In this document: in pieces, positions 48,865-57,018 of the stretch
How positions within the stretch are numbered: the stretch's first letter is position 1
Layout: every line of letters starts with the position of its first letter
Source of the DNA: Streptomyces sp. NBC_00557
GTDB lineage: Bacteria > Actinomycetota > Actinomycetes > Streptomycetales > Streptomycetaceae
Assembly (NCBI RefSeq): GCF_036345995.1
Contig: NZ_CP107796.1
Coordinates: forward strand, 7,750,001 to 7,814,000
Reading direction: 5' to 3'
Length of the DNA stretch: 64,000 nucleotides
The notes under the pieces: model-generated
Told to the model about the DNA's origin: nothing
Seen by the model: only the letters and a program-made list of their open reading frames with translations
Databases searched by the model: none
Translations under genes and position numbers: made by a program

Positions 48865-51800
48865 ATGCTGCTCATCCCCTGCCCGTGGTGCGGGCCCCGT
48901 GACGAGGCCGAGTTCCACTACGGCGGCCAGGCCCACGTCCCCTACCCCGAGGACCCCGCCGCCCTCACCGACGAGGAGTGGGCGCGGTACCTGTTCTTCC
49001 GCGACAACCCCAAGGGCCCCTTCGCCGAGCGGTGGAGCCACGCGGCGGGCTGCCGCCGGTGGTTCAACGCGGTGCGGGACACGTCGACGAACGAGATCCT
49101 GGCGGTGTACCGGGTGGGGGAGGACCGGCCGGCCGCCCTCGAACCGCGTCCGTCCGTGCCCGCCGGTCCGGCGATCCAGGACGGCTCCGCCGGCGGCTCC
49201 TCACTCCAGGGCGGCTCCGGCGGCGGCTCCTCGCTCCAGGACGGCTCCGGCGGACGCTCCACGACCTCCGGCCCGCAGCCGTCGGCTCCAGGGTTTCCGG
49301 AGCCGGGCGTCCCCGGTCAGGCGTTCCGTCTCTCAGGAGGCGGCCGCATCGACCGCGGCACCCCCCTCACCTTCACATTCGACGGCACCCGGTACGAAGG
49401 GTTCCGCGGCGACACCCTCGCCTCCGCCCTGCTCGCCAACGGCGTCATCCAGGCCGCCACCAGCATCAAGCTGGGCCGCCCGCGCGGCATCTTCTCCGCC
49501 GGCGTCGAGGAACCCAACGCGGTCGTCCAGATCGAGGCCCCCTTCCCCGAGCCCATGCTCCCCGCCACCACCGTCGAGCTCTACGACGGCCTGGCCGCGA
49601 GCAGCCTTCCCGGCCAGGGCCGCCTCGCCGACACACCCGACCCCGCCCGCTACGACGCCGTACACGCCCACTGCGACGTGCTGGTCGTCGGCGCCGGCCC
49701 GGCCGGACTCGCGGCGGCGGCCGCGGCGGCGAGCGGCGGCGCCCGCGTCATCCTCGCCGACGACCAGCCGGAGGCCGGCGGCAGCCTGCTCGGCACCGGC
49801 GAGCACCTCGACTGGGTCGCCGAGACCCGCGCCCGGCTCGACGCGGCGCCCGAGGTCCGCGTCCTGCCCCGCACCACCGTCTTCGGCTACTACGACGACA
49901 ACCACCTCCTGGCCGTCGAGCGCCGCACCAACCACCTCGGGGTCGCAGCTCCGGAGAACGTCTCCCGCGAGCGCGTCTGGCGCATCCGCGCCCGGCGCGT
50001 GGTCCTCGCGACCGGCGCCCACGAACGCTCGCTGGCGTTCGGCGACAACGACCGGCCGGGCGTGATGCTGGCGTCCTCGGCCCGCACCTACCTGCACCGC
50101 TACGCCGTCCTCCCCGGCCGGCACGCCGTCGTGTTCACCACCAACGACAGCGCCTACGCCGCCGCCCTCGACCTGGCGGCCGCCGGCGTGGACATCGCGG
50201 CGATCGTCGACACCCGGACCGAGCCGGGGGAGTGGGCCGAGCGGGCCCGCTCCGCCGGCATCGAGGTGCTCACCGGACACGCGGTCATCGGCACGGAGGG
50301 CGCCGCCCGGCTGACCGCCGTGACGGTCGCCCCCTACGGCCGGTCCACGGGACAGCGGGAGTTCGCCGCCGACCTGCTGCTGGTCTCCGGCGGCTGGAAC
50401 CCGGTCGCGCACCTGTTCAGCCAGGCGGGCGGAAAGCTCCGGCACGACGACGCCCTCGGCGCGTTCGTGCCCGGCAGCTGCCGTCAGGCGGTGGAGGTCG
50501 CGGGCAGCGCGAACGGCGCCTTCGACCTGGCCACGGCCCTCGCGCAGGGTGCGTCGGCCGGTGTCCGCGCGGCCGAGGCGGAGGGCTGCACGGCCGAGCC
50601 CCCCGTCCTGCCGGCCGTGTCCGCGCAGCCGTACAACCCGCCCATGCAGGTCTTCACCGTCCCCGGCGACACCGGCGCTCCCCGGTTCGTCGACCTCCAG
50701 CGCGACGTCACGGTCGACGACCTGGCGCGGGCGACCGGCGCGGGCCTGCGCTCGGTGGAGCACACCAAGCGCTACACCACGGCCGGCACCGCCAACGACC
50801 AGGGCAAGACGGGCGGCGTCCTGGCGAGCGGCGTCGTCGCCGAACTCCTCGGCGTGGACGTCTCGGCGCTCGGCCTGCCCACCTTCCGGCCGCCGTACAC
50901 CCCGGTGTCCTTCGCCGCCCTCGCCGGCCGCGACCGCGGTGCGCTGAGCGACCCGGTGCGCACCACCGCCCTGCACGGCTGGCACGTCGAGCACGGCGCC
51001 CTGTTCGAGAACGTCGGCCAGTGGAAGCGGCCCTGGTACTACCCGCGCGACGGCGAGGACATGGAGACCGCCGTGCTGCGCGAGTGCCGGGCGGCCCGGG
51101 AGGGCGTGGCCTTCATGGACGCCTCCACACTCGGCAAGATCGACGTCCAGGGTCCGGACGCCGCGGTCTTCCTCGACCGGCTCTACACCAACATGATGAG
51201 CACCCTGAAGGTCGGCATGATCCGCTACGGCGTGATGTGCCGCCTGGACGGAATGGTCTTCGACGACGGCACGGTCATCCGGCTCGCCCAGGACCGGTTC
51301 CTGGTCACCACCACGACCGGCAACGCCGCGGCCGTACTGGACTGGATGGAGGAGTGGCTGCAGACCGAGTGGCCCGAACTGAAGGCCCACTGCACGTCGG
51401 TCACCGAGCAGTGGGCCACCGTGGCCCTGGTCGGCCCGAAGTCCCGCGCGGTCCTCGGCTCGCTCGCTCCCGAACTGGACGTCTCCAACGAGAACTTCCC
51501 GTTCATGGCGTGGCGGGACGCGACGGTCGCGGGCCTGGAGGCGCGGGTGTGCCGGATCAGCTTCTCCGGCGAACTCGCCTACGAGATCAACGTCTCGCCG
51601 TGGGACGCCCGCAGGCTGTGGGAGGCGCTGTACGAGGCCGGCGCCCCGTACGGCATCACCCCGTACGGCACCGAGACCATGCACGTCCTGCGCGCCGAGA
51701 AGGGCTATCCGATCGTCGGGCAGGACACCGACGGCACGGTCACCCCGCAGGACCTCGGCATGGGCTGGGCGGTGTCGAAGAAGAAGCCCGACTTCATCGG

Positions 51801-52131
51801 CAAGCGCTCCTACGCCCGCGCGGACACCGTCCGCCCCGACCGCAAGCACCTCGTCGGGCTCCTCCCGGAGGACCCGGCCGTCTTCCTCCCCGAGGGCACC
51901 CATCTGGTCGCCGACAGCGAACTGCCCGCCCCGCCCGTCCCGATGCTCGGTCACGTCACCTCCAGCTACCGCAGCGCGGCGCTCGACCGGACGTTCGCGC
52001 TCGCCCTGGTCAAGGGGGGCCGGGACCGCATCGGCGAACGCCTCTACGCGCCCGTCGGCGACCGGCTGGTCCCGGTGACCGTCGCAAGCCCCGTCCTCTA
52101 CGACCCCGAGGGAGCCCGCCGCGATGGCTGA
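48865..52131 (+). CDS. soxDA: Sarcosine oxidase delta-alpha fusion protein
   Basis: 1088 residues in one uninterrupted frame, where two genes are usual. Residues 1-97 are SoxD: zinc ligands Cys6 and Cys9 (CPWCG) and His59, Cys63 (WSHAAGCRRWFN) are all present. A Gly/Ser-rich linker (about 98-160) contains 10-residue repeats. SoxA follows: an N-terminal 2Fe-2S-like fold region (FTFDGTRYEGFRGDTLASAL), NAD motif CDVLVVGAGPAGLAAAAAAA near 271, and a C-terminal GcvT folate domain (about 700-1080; FSGELAYEINVSPWDARRLW). No start codon or ribosome site was found near the SoxA boundary (QAFRLSGGGRIDRG). The stop overlaps soxG by eight bases. Confidence 0.9.
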   Translation: MLLIPCPWCGPRDEAEFHYGGQAHVPYPEDPAALTDEEWARYLFFRDNPKGPFAERWSHAAGCRRWFNAVRDTSTNEILAVYRVGEDRPAALEPRPSVPAGPAIQDGSAGGSSLQGGSGGGSSLQDGSGGRSTTSGPQPSAPGFPEPGVPGQAFRLSGGGRIDRGTPLTFTFDGTRYEGFRGDTLASALLANGVIQAATSIKLGRPRGIFSAGVEEPNAVVQIEAPFPEPMLPATTVELYDGLAASSLPGQGRLADTPDPARYDAVHAHCDVLVVGAGPAGLAAAAAAASGGARVILADDQPEAGGSLLGTGEHLDWVAETRARLDAAPEVRVLPRTTVFGYYDDNHLLAVERRTNHLGVAAPENVSRERVWRIRARRVVLATGAHERSLAFGDNDRPGVMLASSARTYLHRYAVLPGRHAVVFTTNDSAYAAALDLAAAGVDIAAIVDTRTEPGEWAERARSAGIEVLTGHAVIGTEGAARLTAVTVAPYGRSTGQREFAADLLLVSGGWNPVAHLFSQAGGKLRHDDALGAFVPGSCRQAVEVAGSANGAFDLATALAQGASAGVRAAEAEGCTAEPPVLPAVSAQPYNPPMQVFTVPGDTGAPRFVDLQRDVTVDDLARATGAGLRSVEHTKRYTTAGTANDQGKTGGVLASGVVAELLGVDVSALGLPTFRPPYTPVSFAALAGRDRGALSDPVRTTALHGWHVEHGALFENVGQWKRPWYYPRDGEDMETAVLRECRAAREGVAFMDASTLGKIDVQGPDAAVFLDRLYTNMMSTLKVGMIRYGVMCRLDGMVFDDGTVIRLAQDRFLVTTTTGNAAAVLDWMEEWLQTEWPELKAHCTSVTEQWATVALVGPKSRAVLGSLAPELDVSNENFPFMAWRDATVAGLEARVCRISFSGELAYEINVSPWDARRLWEALYEAGAPYGITPYGTETMHVLRAEKGYPIVGQDTDGTVTPQDLGMGWAVSKKKPDFIGKRSYARADTVRPDRKHLVGLLPEDPAVFLPEGTHLVADSELPAPPVPMLGHVTSSYRSAALDRTFALALVKGGRDRIGERLYAPVGDRLVPVTVASPVLYDPEGARRDG
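49180..49260 (+). repeat. 30-bp tandem repeat encoding the SoxD-SoxA linker
   Basis: Unit 1 49180-49209, unit 2 49210-49239, partial unit 3 49240-49260. Each encodes (D/G)GS(A/G)GGSSLQ; the third diverges to RSTTS. The in-frame 30-bp unit keeps the reading frame open between SoxD and SoxA and suggests growth by slippage. Confidence 0.9.
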
Positions 52132-52726
52132 CACCGCCCTGACCCCGTGGCAGCGCAGCCCCCTGACCGACGCCGCCCACCGCCTGGCCGCCGCGACGCG
52201 CTCTTCCCGGGGCGCGATCCGGCTGGCCGAACTCCCCTTCCTGGCCCAGGTGAACGTCCGCCTCGACGCCAAGGGCCTGGCGGCGGACGCCGTCGGACTC
52301 GCCCTGGGACTCCAGCTGCCCCTGGAACCCAACACCGTCGTGCACGCGGGGGACGTGACCGCGGTGTGGCTCGGCCCCGACGAATGGCTGGTGGTGGGCC
52401 GGCCGGGCACCGAGCGGGACCTGGAGGGCCGGATCCGCGCGGCGGCCGGCGACGAACCGGTCTCGGTCACCGACGTCTCCGCCCAGCGCACCACCCTGCT
52501 GGTGGCCGGACCCCGGGCCCGCGACCTGCTGGCCCACGGCTGCTCGCTGGACCTGCACCCACGCGCCTTCGGCCCCGGCCGCTGCGCGCAGACGACGCTG
52601 GCCCGCACCCAGGTCGTCCTGGTGGCCCGCGACGAACCCAGGGCCGGGTTCTGGGTGCTGGTGCGCTCCTCGTTCGCCGGCTATCTGGCGGACTGGCTGC
52701 TGGACGCGGCCGTCGAATACCGGTGA
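52124..52726 (+). CDS. soxG: Sarcosine oxidase subunit gamma
   Basis: 200 residues with the SoxG pattern: IRLAELPFLAQVNVRLDAKG, then VVHAGDVTAVWLGPDEWLVV, VTDVSAQRTTLLVAGPRARD and CAQTTLARTQVVLVARDEP. It is a small folate-domain-like subunit (GcvT/YgfZ fold) needed for the heterotetramer. It is last in the operon; a hairpin terminator follows after seven bases. Confidence 0.93.
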   Translation: MADTALTPWQRSPLTDAAHRLAAATRSSRGAIRLAELPFLAQVNVRLDAKGLAADAVGLALGLQLPLEPNTVVHAGDVTAVWLGPDEWLVVGRPGTERDLEGRIRAAAGDEPVSVTDVSAQRTTLLVAGPRARDLLAHGCSLDLHPRAFGPGRCAQTTLARTQVVLVARDEPRAGFWVLVRSSFAGYLADWLLDAAVEYR

Positions 52727-52733
52727 CCCGCAC

Positions 52734-52766
52734 GCCTCCCGGCCGCTCACGGCGGCGGCCGGGAGG
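52734..52766 (+). terminator. Hairpin terminator after soxG
   Basis: Perfect 13-bp stem GCCTCCCGGCCGC (52734-52746) / GCGGCCGGGAGGC (52754-52766) with a seven-base loop. Confidence 0.85.
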
Positions 52767-52780
52767 CGAACTCGCCGCTC

Positions 52781-53425
52781 CGGCGACTTGTCGACACCAT
52801 CCGGGTCGAGGTGGCCGCCGGCCGCGTCTTCGACGCCGGCGCACGGATGGCAACGACGTCTCGGGCGGCCTCGCCGACCCCGCGATGCCGCCGCTGATGG
52901 CCCGCGGCAAGGCGCCGCACGTCCTGACGCACTGACGCGGCCACTCCGCCGGCATGCAGGCCGACGCCGTCCACCGGGATGTCGTCACCGATGTGGCCGG
53001 CGAGCCGCGGCTGCGGATCGAGGGCGAAGACCGCTGCGCCGACGCCGCCGCCGATCTGCCGGAAGCAGTCGGCCGCGCTGGAGGCCGGGGTCCCGGTCGG
53101 CCGCCTGGTCGTCGGCCCGGGGCTCGGCTTAGCCAAGGGGCCGGGTATGACCGGGAGTTGCCGGCCCGGCCGGGCGGAGGGCCGCGCGCCTGGCCGTCCG
53201 GTCCCCGTGGACGCGTCCCGCAAGTCCTTCCCGGGCCGGGCGCCGGCCGGCGCGGCGACGGGACGCCCGCGCCCGGCGCCGTCACTGGGACGCCCGCGCC
53301 CGGCGCCGTCACGGGACGTCCGCGCCCTGCGCCGTGTCCGTCCTCGCCGCCGCGCAGGGCGTCCGGTGCCTGCGTGTGCACGGCGTCGCCGCGACGCTCG
53401 ACGCGGTGCGGGTGACCGCCCGCGG
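52781..53425 (+). pseudogene. folP: Decayed dihydropteroate synthase (folP) pseudogene
   Basis: Fragments of FolP appear in order but in changing frames. LVDTIRVEVAAGRVFDAGA starts at 52787. NDVSGGLADPAMPPLMARG then HVLTH-stop-RGHSAGMQADAV runs from 52852, where TGA at 52933-52935 replaces the Trp codon of the conserved HWRGHS motif. GVPVGRLVVGPGLGLAKGPG and GRPVPVDASRKSFPGRAPAG follow in another frame. SVLAAAQGVRCLRVHGVAAT and LDAVRVTAR lie in the third frame from 53337. At least three frameshifts, a nonsense codon and a short repeat expansion make it non-functional. The 5' end is missing. FolP makes dihydropteroate for folate. Confidence 0.85.
53260..53335. repeat. Triplicated 26-27-bp unit inside the folP remnant
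   Basis: GGGACGCCCGCGCCCGGCGC-type units start at 53260, 53287 and 53313. The first two are almost identical; the third has two changes. The expansion lies where intact FolP reads G-x-PRPA, and it shifts the frame. Confidence 0.85.
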
Positions 53426-53498
53426 GGGCGCCGAGGTGGCTCACCGGGCGCGGGTGCATCGGCGACGAGCGCCGTACCCGGTCCACGCCCGGAGCACG

Positions 53499-54296
53499 TC
53501 AGCCGACGTGGCCCATGCGGTGACTGATCTCCGCCGCGCCCTTGATCAGCAGCGGCGCCAGCTCGTGCATGCGCTCCTCGGTGAAGCGGTACGCCGGACC
53601 GGAGGAGCTGAGGGCGGCGATGACCTCGCCGCGGTGGGCGCGGATCGGGGCGGCCATGGCGTGCAGCCCGATCTCGAGCTCCTCCAGCGTCACCGCGTAC
53701 CCGCGTTCCCGCGCCTCGGTCAGGTCCTTCTCCAGCTTCGCCCGGGTGGTCAGGGTGCGCGTGGTGTGCTTCCGGAGGCCCGAGGCCGCGAGCACCTCGT
53801 CCCGCTCTCGCGCCGGCAGGTGCGCCAGCAGGATCTTGCCGCTGGACGTGGCGTGCACCGGCGTGAGCTGTCCGACCCAGTTGTGGGTGCCGACGGCGCC
53901 CGGCCCGCGCACCTGATAGAGGTTGACGGCGTAATGCTCCTGCAGCACGGCGATGTTGACGGTCTCGCCGATCTCCTCGCTGAGCCGCTCGCACACCTCG
54001 CGGCCCTGCTGGGTGATGTCCAGGCGCCCGGTGACCGCGCCGGCCAGGCGCACGATGCCGAAACCGAGCCGGTACTTGCCGCGCTCGGCCGCCTGCTCCA
54101 CCAGTCCGCGCGCCTCCAGCGCCCCGAGCAGACGGAACGCGGTCGACTTGTGGACGTCGATCTCGGCGGCGACCTCGCTGACGCCCGCCTCTCCGCGCCG
54201 GGCGAGGATCTCCAGGACGCTGACGGCGCGGTCGACGGACTGCACCCCGCTCACCGCCGGAGCCGTTGTTTCGCCATCTGCGGTGTGGTTGCTCAT
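53499..54296 (-). CDS. IclR-family regulator (copy 2)
   Basis: 265 residues, colinear with the IclR at 33653-34450 and identical over long stretches, including the recognition helix (EVAAEIDVHKSTAFRLLGAL). Differences cluster in the first 15 residues and around the effector domain (GLRKHTTRTLTTRAKLEKDL versus GLKKLTPHTITAKTKLEKNL). With identical DNA-binding helices both should read the same operator but may answer different effectors. TATAGT lies six bases before the ATG, again suggesting a leaderless mRNA. It is downstream of purU on the same strand. Confidence 0.9.
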   Translation of the reverse strand: MSNHTADGETTAPAVSGVQSVDRAVSVLEILARRGEAGVSEVAAEIDVHKSTAFRLLGALEARGLVEQAAERGKYRLGFGIVRLAGAVTGRLDITQQGREVCERLSEEIGETVNIAVLQEHYAVNLYQVRGPGAVGTHNWVGQLTPVHATSSGKILLAHLPARERDEVLAASGLRKHTTRTLTTRAKLEKDLTEARERGYAVTLEELEIGLHAMAAPIRAHRGEVIAALSSSGPAYRFTEERMHELAPLLIKGAAEISHRMGHVG

Positions 54297-54298
54297 GG

Positions 54299-54313
54299 CG
54301 CAACTATACGCAG
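54299..54313 (-). promoter_or_regulatory. Operator over the iclR2 promoter
   Basis: CGCAACTATACGCAG, read on the minus strand as CTGCGTATAGTTGCG, covers the TATAGT -10 box and starts two bases from the start codon. It matches the iclR1 site (34453-34467) at 13 of 15 positions, so autoregulation is likely. Confidence 0.65.
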
Positions 54314-54408
54314 AGGGAGGGGTGCGGCGAAGGGTCGCGGCGAGCCGTTGCCGGACCTCGCCGGCCGTCGGCGCCGGCCGGCCCCCCTACCGTAGGGCGG
54401 CCCGTGCG

Positions 54409-55281
54409 TCAGCGGAAGACGACCGTGCAGTTGCCGTTGGTCAGCACACGGCTCTCGCTGTGCCACTGCACGGCGCGGGCGAGGACCCGGGCCTCCACGT
54501 CGCGGCCCATGGTGACCAGTTCGTCCGGCGTGTGGGAGTGGTCCACACGCACGACGTCCTGCTCGATGATCGGGCCCTCGTCGAGGTCGGGCGTGACGTA
54601 GTGTGCCGTCGCCCCGACGAGCTTGACGCCGCGCCGGTGCGCCTGCGCGTACGGCCGGGCGCCCTTGAAGCTCGGCAGGAAGGAGTGGTGGATGTTGATG
54701 GCCCGGCCGTCGAGCCGCTTGCACAGGTCGTCGGAGAGGATCTGCATGTAGCGGGCCAGCACCACCAGGTCGATGCCGAGTTCGGCGACGAGCTCCAGCA
54801 GCCGGGCCTCCGCCTCGGCCTTGGTCTCCCGGGTCACCGGGATGTGGTGGAACGGGATGCCGTAGTTCCGGGCCAGCGGCTCGAAGTCGCGGTGGTTGGA
54901 GACGATCGCCGGGATCTCGATGTTGAGCGAGCCGGTGGACTGGCGGAAGAGCAGGTCGTTCAGGCAGTGGCCGAACTTCGACACCATGATCAGGGTGCGG
55001 GTCGGGGTCGAGGCGTCATGCAGCTGCCAGGTGATCCGGTACGCCTCGGCGACCGGGCCGAAGCCGGTGCGCAGCAGCTCCAGGGACGTGGCCGGATGGG
55101 TGACCTCGAAGTGCACCCGCATGAAGAAGCGGTCCTGAAGGCGGTCGTCGAACTGCTGGCTCTCGAGGATGTTGCCGGAATGGCTCACGAGGAAGCTGGT
55201 GACCGCGTGGACAATGCCTGACCGGTCGGGGCACGAGAGGGTGAGGACGAACTCGCGGCCGGGCTGCGGGCGAGGGGACAT
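54409..55281 (-). CDS. purU: Formyltetrahydrofolate deformylase
   Basis: 290 residues. An N-terminal ACT domain (EFVLTLSCPDRSGIVHAVTS) precedes a formyltransferase-like hydrolase domain with IPAIVSNHRDFEPLARNYGI, INIHHSFLPSFKGARPYAQA and VGATAHYVTPDLDEGPIIEQ, containing the Asn-His-Asp catalytic set. It releases formate and THF from 10-formyl-THF. GGAGG lies before the ATG at 55281. Its promoter carries two of the island's operators, and FolD makes its substrate, so it is part of the C1-disposal route rather than a purine gene here. Confidence 0.93.
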   Translation of the reverse strand: MSPRPQPGREFVLTLSCPDRSGIVHAVTSFLVSHSGNILESQQFDDRLQDRFFMRVHFEVTHPATSLELLRTGFGPVAEAYRITWQLHDASTPTRTLIMVSKFGHCLNDLLFRQSTGSLNIEIPAIVSNHRDFEPLARNYGIPFHHIPVTRETKAEAEARLLELVAELGIDLVVLARYMQILSDDLCKRLDGRAINIHHSFLPSFKGARPYAQAHRRGVKLVGATAHYVTPDLDEGPIIEQDVVRVDHSHTPDELVTMGRDVEARVLARAVQWHSESRVLTNGNCTVVFR

Positions 55282-55294
55282 GACATCCTCCGTA

Positions 55295-55501
55295 ATGCGC
55301 AATACGCAACGGTGAGAGTGATACGCAACATGGTCCGGTGTGGACGGCGGCCGGTCAAGAGGCTTGTTCCTGCCTGAGCGAGAAGATGCGCCATGCGCAA
55401 CAACTCGCCCTCAGGGGCGGCAGACTTCCGCCCCCCGTCTTGACGGCGCAACGCTCTCGATGTTCAGTTGCGTGTAAAGAGACATGTTTCGTAAAGCGCA
55501 A
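55295..55501. promoter_or_regulatory. Divergent purU / oxygenase-2 control region with five operator-like sites
   Basis: purU side (minus): TTGACC (55358-55353), 17 bp, GACCAT (55335-55330), half-site at 55314-55328 and palindrome ATGCGCAATACGCAA (55295-55309). Middle: ATGCGCCATGCGCAA (55386-55400). Oxygenase side (plus): TTGACG (55440-55445), 17 bp, TTCAGT (55463-55468), TTGCGTGTAA half-site (55468-55482) and TTTCGTAAAGCGCAA (55487-55501). Paired sites are again 19 bp apart. Confidence 0.7.
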
Positions 55502-55537
55502 CGTTGATCGCCGTCCCCCCCCAGACCAGGAAGTCCG

Positions 55538-55620
55538 ATGTCGATCCGTGCCATCGACGAGGCGCCCCTCAGCAGGTTCCGTCGCAAGCTCACCTGGGCC
55601 TGCGCAGGCGGGCCCTTCCT
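55538..55620 (+). pseudogene. 5' remnant of an MFS transporter gene
   Basis: An ATG with AGGAAG upstream opens a frame reading [20 protein letters not shown] then CAGGPFL. This is the conserved cytoplasmic N-terminal start of metabolite/H+ symporters of the MFS ([13 protein letters not shown]...GGPFLDGY). Only about 27 codons remain before the sequence jumps to an unrelated gene end. It still sits behind the regulated promoter. Confidence 0.65.
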
Positions 55621-55745
55621 GCGGGTTCTCCGGCCACGGGTTCACGTTCGTGCCCGTGATCGGCGAGATCGTCGCCGACCTGACCGTCGACGGCACCACC
55701 GAGCACCCCATCGCCCTCTCCGGCCCGCGCCGCGTGCGCGTCTGA
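55620..55745 (+). pseudogene. 3' remnant of a monomeric sarcosine oxidase / SolA-type gene
   Basis: In a different frame from the MFS remnant, [20 protein letters not shown] then [20 protein letters not shown] runs to a TGA at 55743-55745. GFSGHGFKFxPVIGE is the C-terminal FAD-domain signature of monomeric sarcosine / N-methyltryptophan oxidase. The rest of the gene is gone, so an internal deletion has joined it to the MFS start. Confidence 0.75.
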
Positions 55746-55765
55746 CGCATCCCGAGGTGACCACG

Positions 55766-56902
55766 ATGACGACGACCAGCCTTCCCTCCAGCCTGATCGC
55801 CACGCTGCCCGGGCAGTACTACACCGACCCCGAGGTCTTCGCCCTGGAGCAGGAACGCGTCTTCGAGGCCATGTGGTTCTGCGTGGCCCGCGCCTCGGAC
55901 CTGGCGCGGCCGGGGCAGTTCCGCACCTGCCAGGTGGGCCGTGAGAGCGTGCTGGTCTCCCGCTCCCGGGACGGCTCCGTCAAGGCGTTCCTGAACATCT
56001 GCCGGCACCGGGGCGCGAAGCTGTGCCTGGAGGAGTCCGGTGAGGTCAAGCGCGCCTTCCAGTGCCCCTACCACGCCTGGACGTACGGCCTGGACGGCAA
56101 GCTGGTGGCGGCGCCGAACCTGACGTCGATGGCCGATGTCGACCGCACCGCGTACGGCCTGGTGAACGTCCATGTCCGCGAGTGGCTCGGCTACGTGTGG
56201 GTGTGTCTGGCCGGCACCCCGCCGTCCTTCGAACAGGACGTGATCGGCGCGGTGGCCGAACGGCTCGGCGACACCGAGTCGATCGAGAACTACGACGTCG
56301 ACAACCTGCGGGTCGGCCGGCGCATCACGTACGACGTGAAGGCCAACTGGAAGCTGATCATCGAGAACTTCATGGAGTGCTACCACTGCGCGACCATCCA
56401 CCCCGAACTCACCGAGGTGCTCCCGGAGTTCGCCGACGGCTACGCGGCGCAGTACTACGTCGGCCACGGCGCCGGGTTCGGTGCGCAGGTCAAGGGCTTC
56501 ACCGTCGACGGCGGCGAGGGCCTGGACCGCATCCCGGGCGTCGGGCAGGACCAGGACCGCCGCTACTACGCGATCACGGTCAAGCCGCAGGTGTTCGTCA
56601 ACCTGGTGCCGGACCACGTGATCGTCCACCGGATGTACCCCATGGCGCACGACCGCACGGTGGTGGAGTGCGACTGGCTGTACCTGCCGCACGTGGTGGA
56701 GAGCGGAAAGGACGTGGACCGCTCGGTGGAGCTGTTCCACCGGGTGAACCAGCAGGACTTCGGCGCCTGCGAGCGCACCCAGCCGGGGATGAGCTCCCGG
56801 GCCTACGCCAAGGGCGGCGTCCTGGTGCCCAGCGAGCACCACATCGGCGCCTTCCACACCTGGCTGCGGGACCGGCTCGAGGCGCACCCCGCCCAGGACT
56901 GA
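55766..56902 (+). CDS. Rieske non-heme iron oxygenase (copy 2)
   Basis: 378 residues, colinear with the oxygenase at 32432-33565. Rieske ligands are in CRHRGAKLC and CPYHAW, and the iron site in NWKLIIENFMECYHCATIHP, identical to copy 1. Differences are spread over the Rieske-domain surface and the C terminus (MAHDRTVVECDW; RVNQQDFGACERTQ, where an Asp-Ala of copy 1 is Gly-Ala). It probably demethylates glycine betaine or a similar quaternary amine such as carnitine or stachydrine. GAGGTG precedes the ATG at 55766; the longer frame from 55538 is the MFS remnant. Confidence 0.88.
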   Translation: MTTTSLPSSLIATLPGQYYTDPEVFALEQERVFEAMWFCVARASDLARPGQFRTCQVGRESVLVSRSRDGSVKAFLNICRHRGAKLCLEESGEVKRAFQCPYHAWTYGLDGKLVAAPNLTSMADVDRTAYGLVNVHVREWLGYVWVCLAGTPPSFEQDVIGAVAERLGDTESIENYDVDNLRVGRRITYDVKANWKLIIENFMECYHCATIHPELTEVLPEFADGYAAQYYVGHGAGFGAQVKGFTVDGGEGLDRIPGVGQDQDRRYYAITVKPQVFVNLVPDHVIVHRMYPMAHDRTVVECDWLYLPHVVESGKDVDRSVELFHRVNQQDFGACERTQPGMSSRAYAKGGVLVPSEHHIGAFHTWLRDRLEAHPAQD

Positions 56903-56916
56903 TGCGTCCCGTCCCC

Positions 56917-56981
56917 TTGACAGCCGTCCGGAACAATGGAAAGCATGTTGCGTATAGCGATTGATGTTGTGTAATTCGAGA
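56917..56981 (+). promoter_or_regulatory. Promoter and operators of ferredoxin reductase gene 2
   Basis: TTGACA (56917-56922), 18-bp spacer, AAGCAT (56941-56946), then TTGCGTATAGCGATT (56948-56962) and TTGTGTAATTCGAGA (56967-56981), 19 bp apart. This is the same design as the other island promoters. Confidence 0.65.
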
Positions 56982-57018
56982 CAGTCAGTCCGAGACAGTC
57001 ATCCTTCGGAGAGCCCGC

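Noticed and set aside
49333..52608. 1091-codon open frame on the minus strand
   Set aside because: Antisense to the soxDA fusion and soxG; no recognisable domain and no ribosome site.
53334..54395. 353-codon plus-strand frame starting with FolP-like residues
   Set aside because: Only the first 30 or so codons are folP remnant; the rest is antisense to iclR2.
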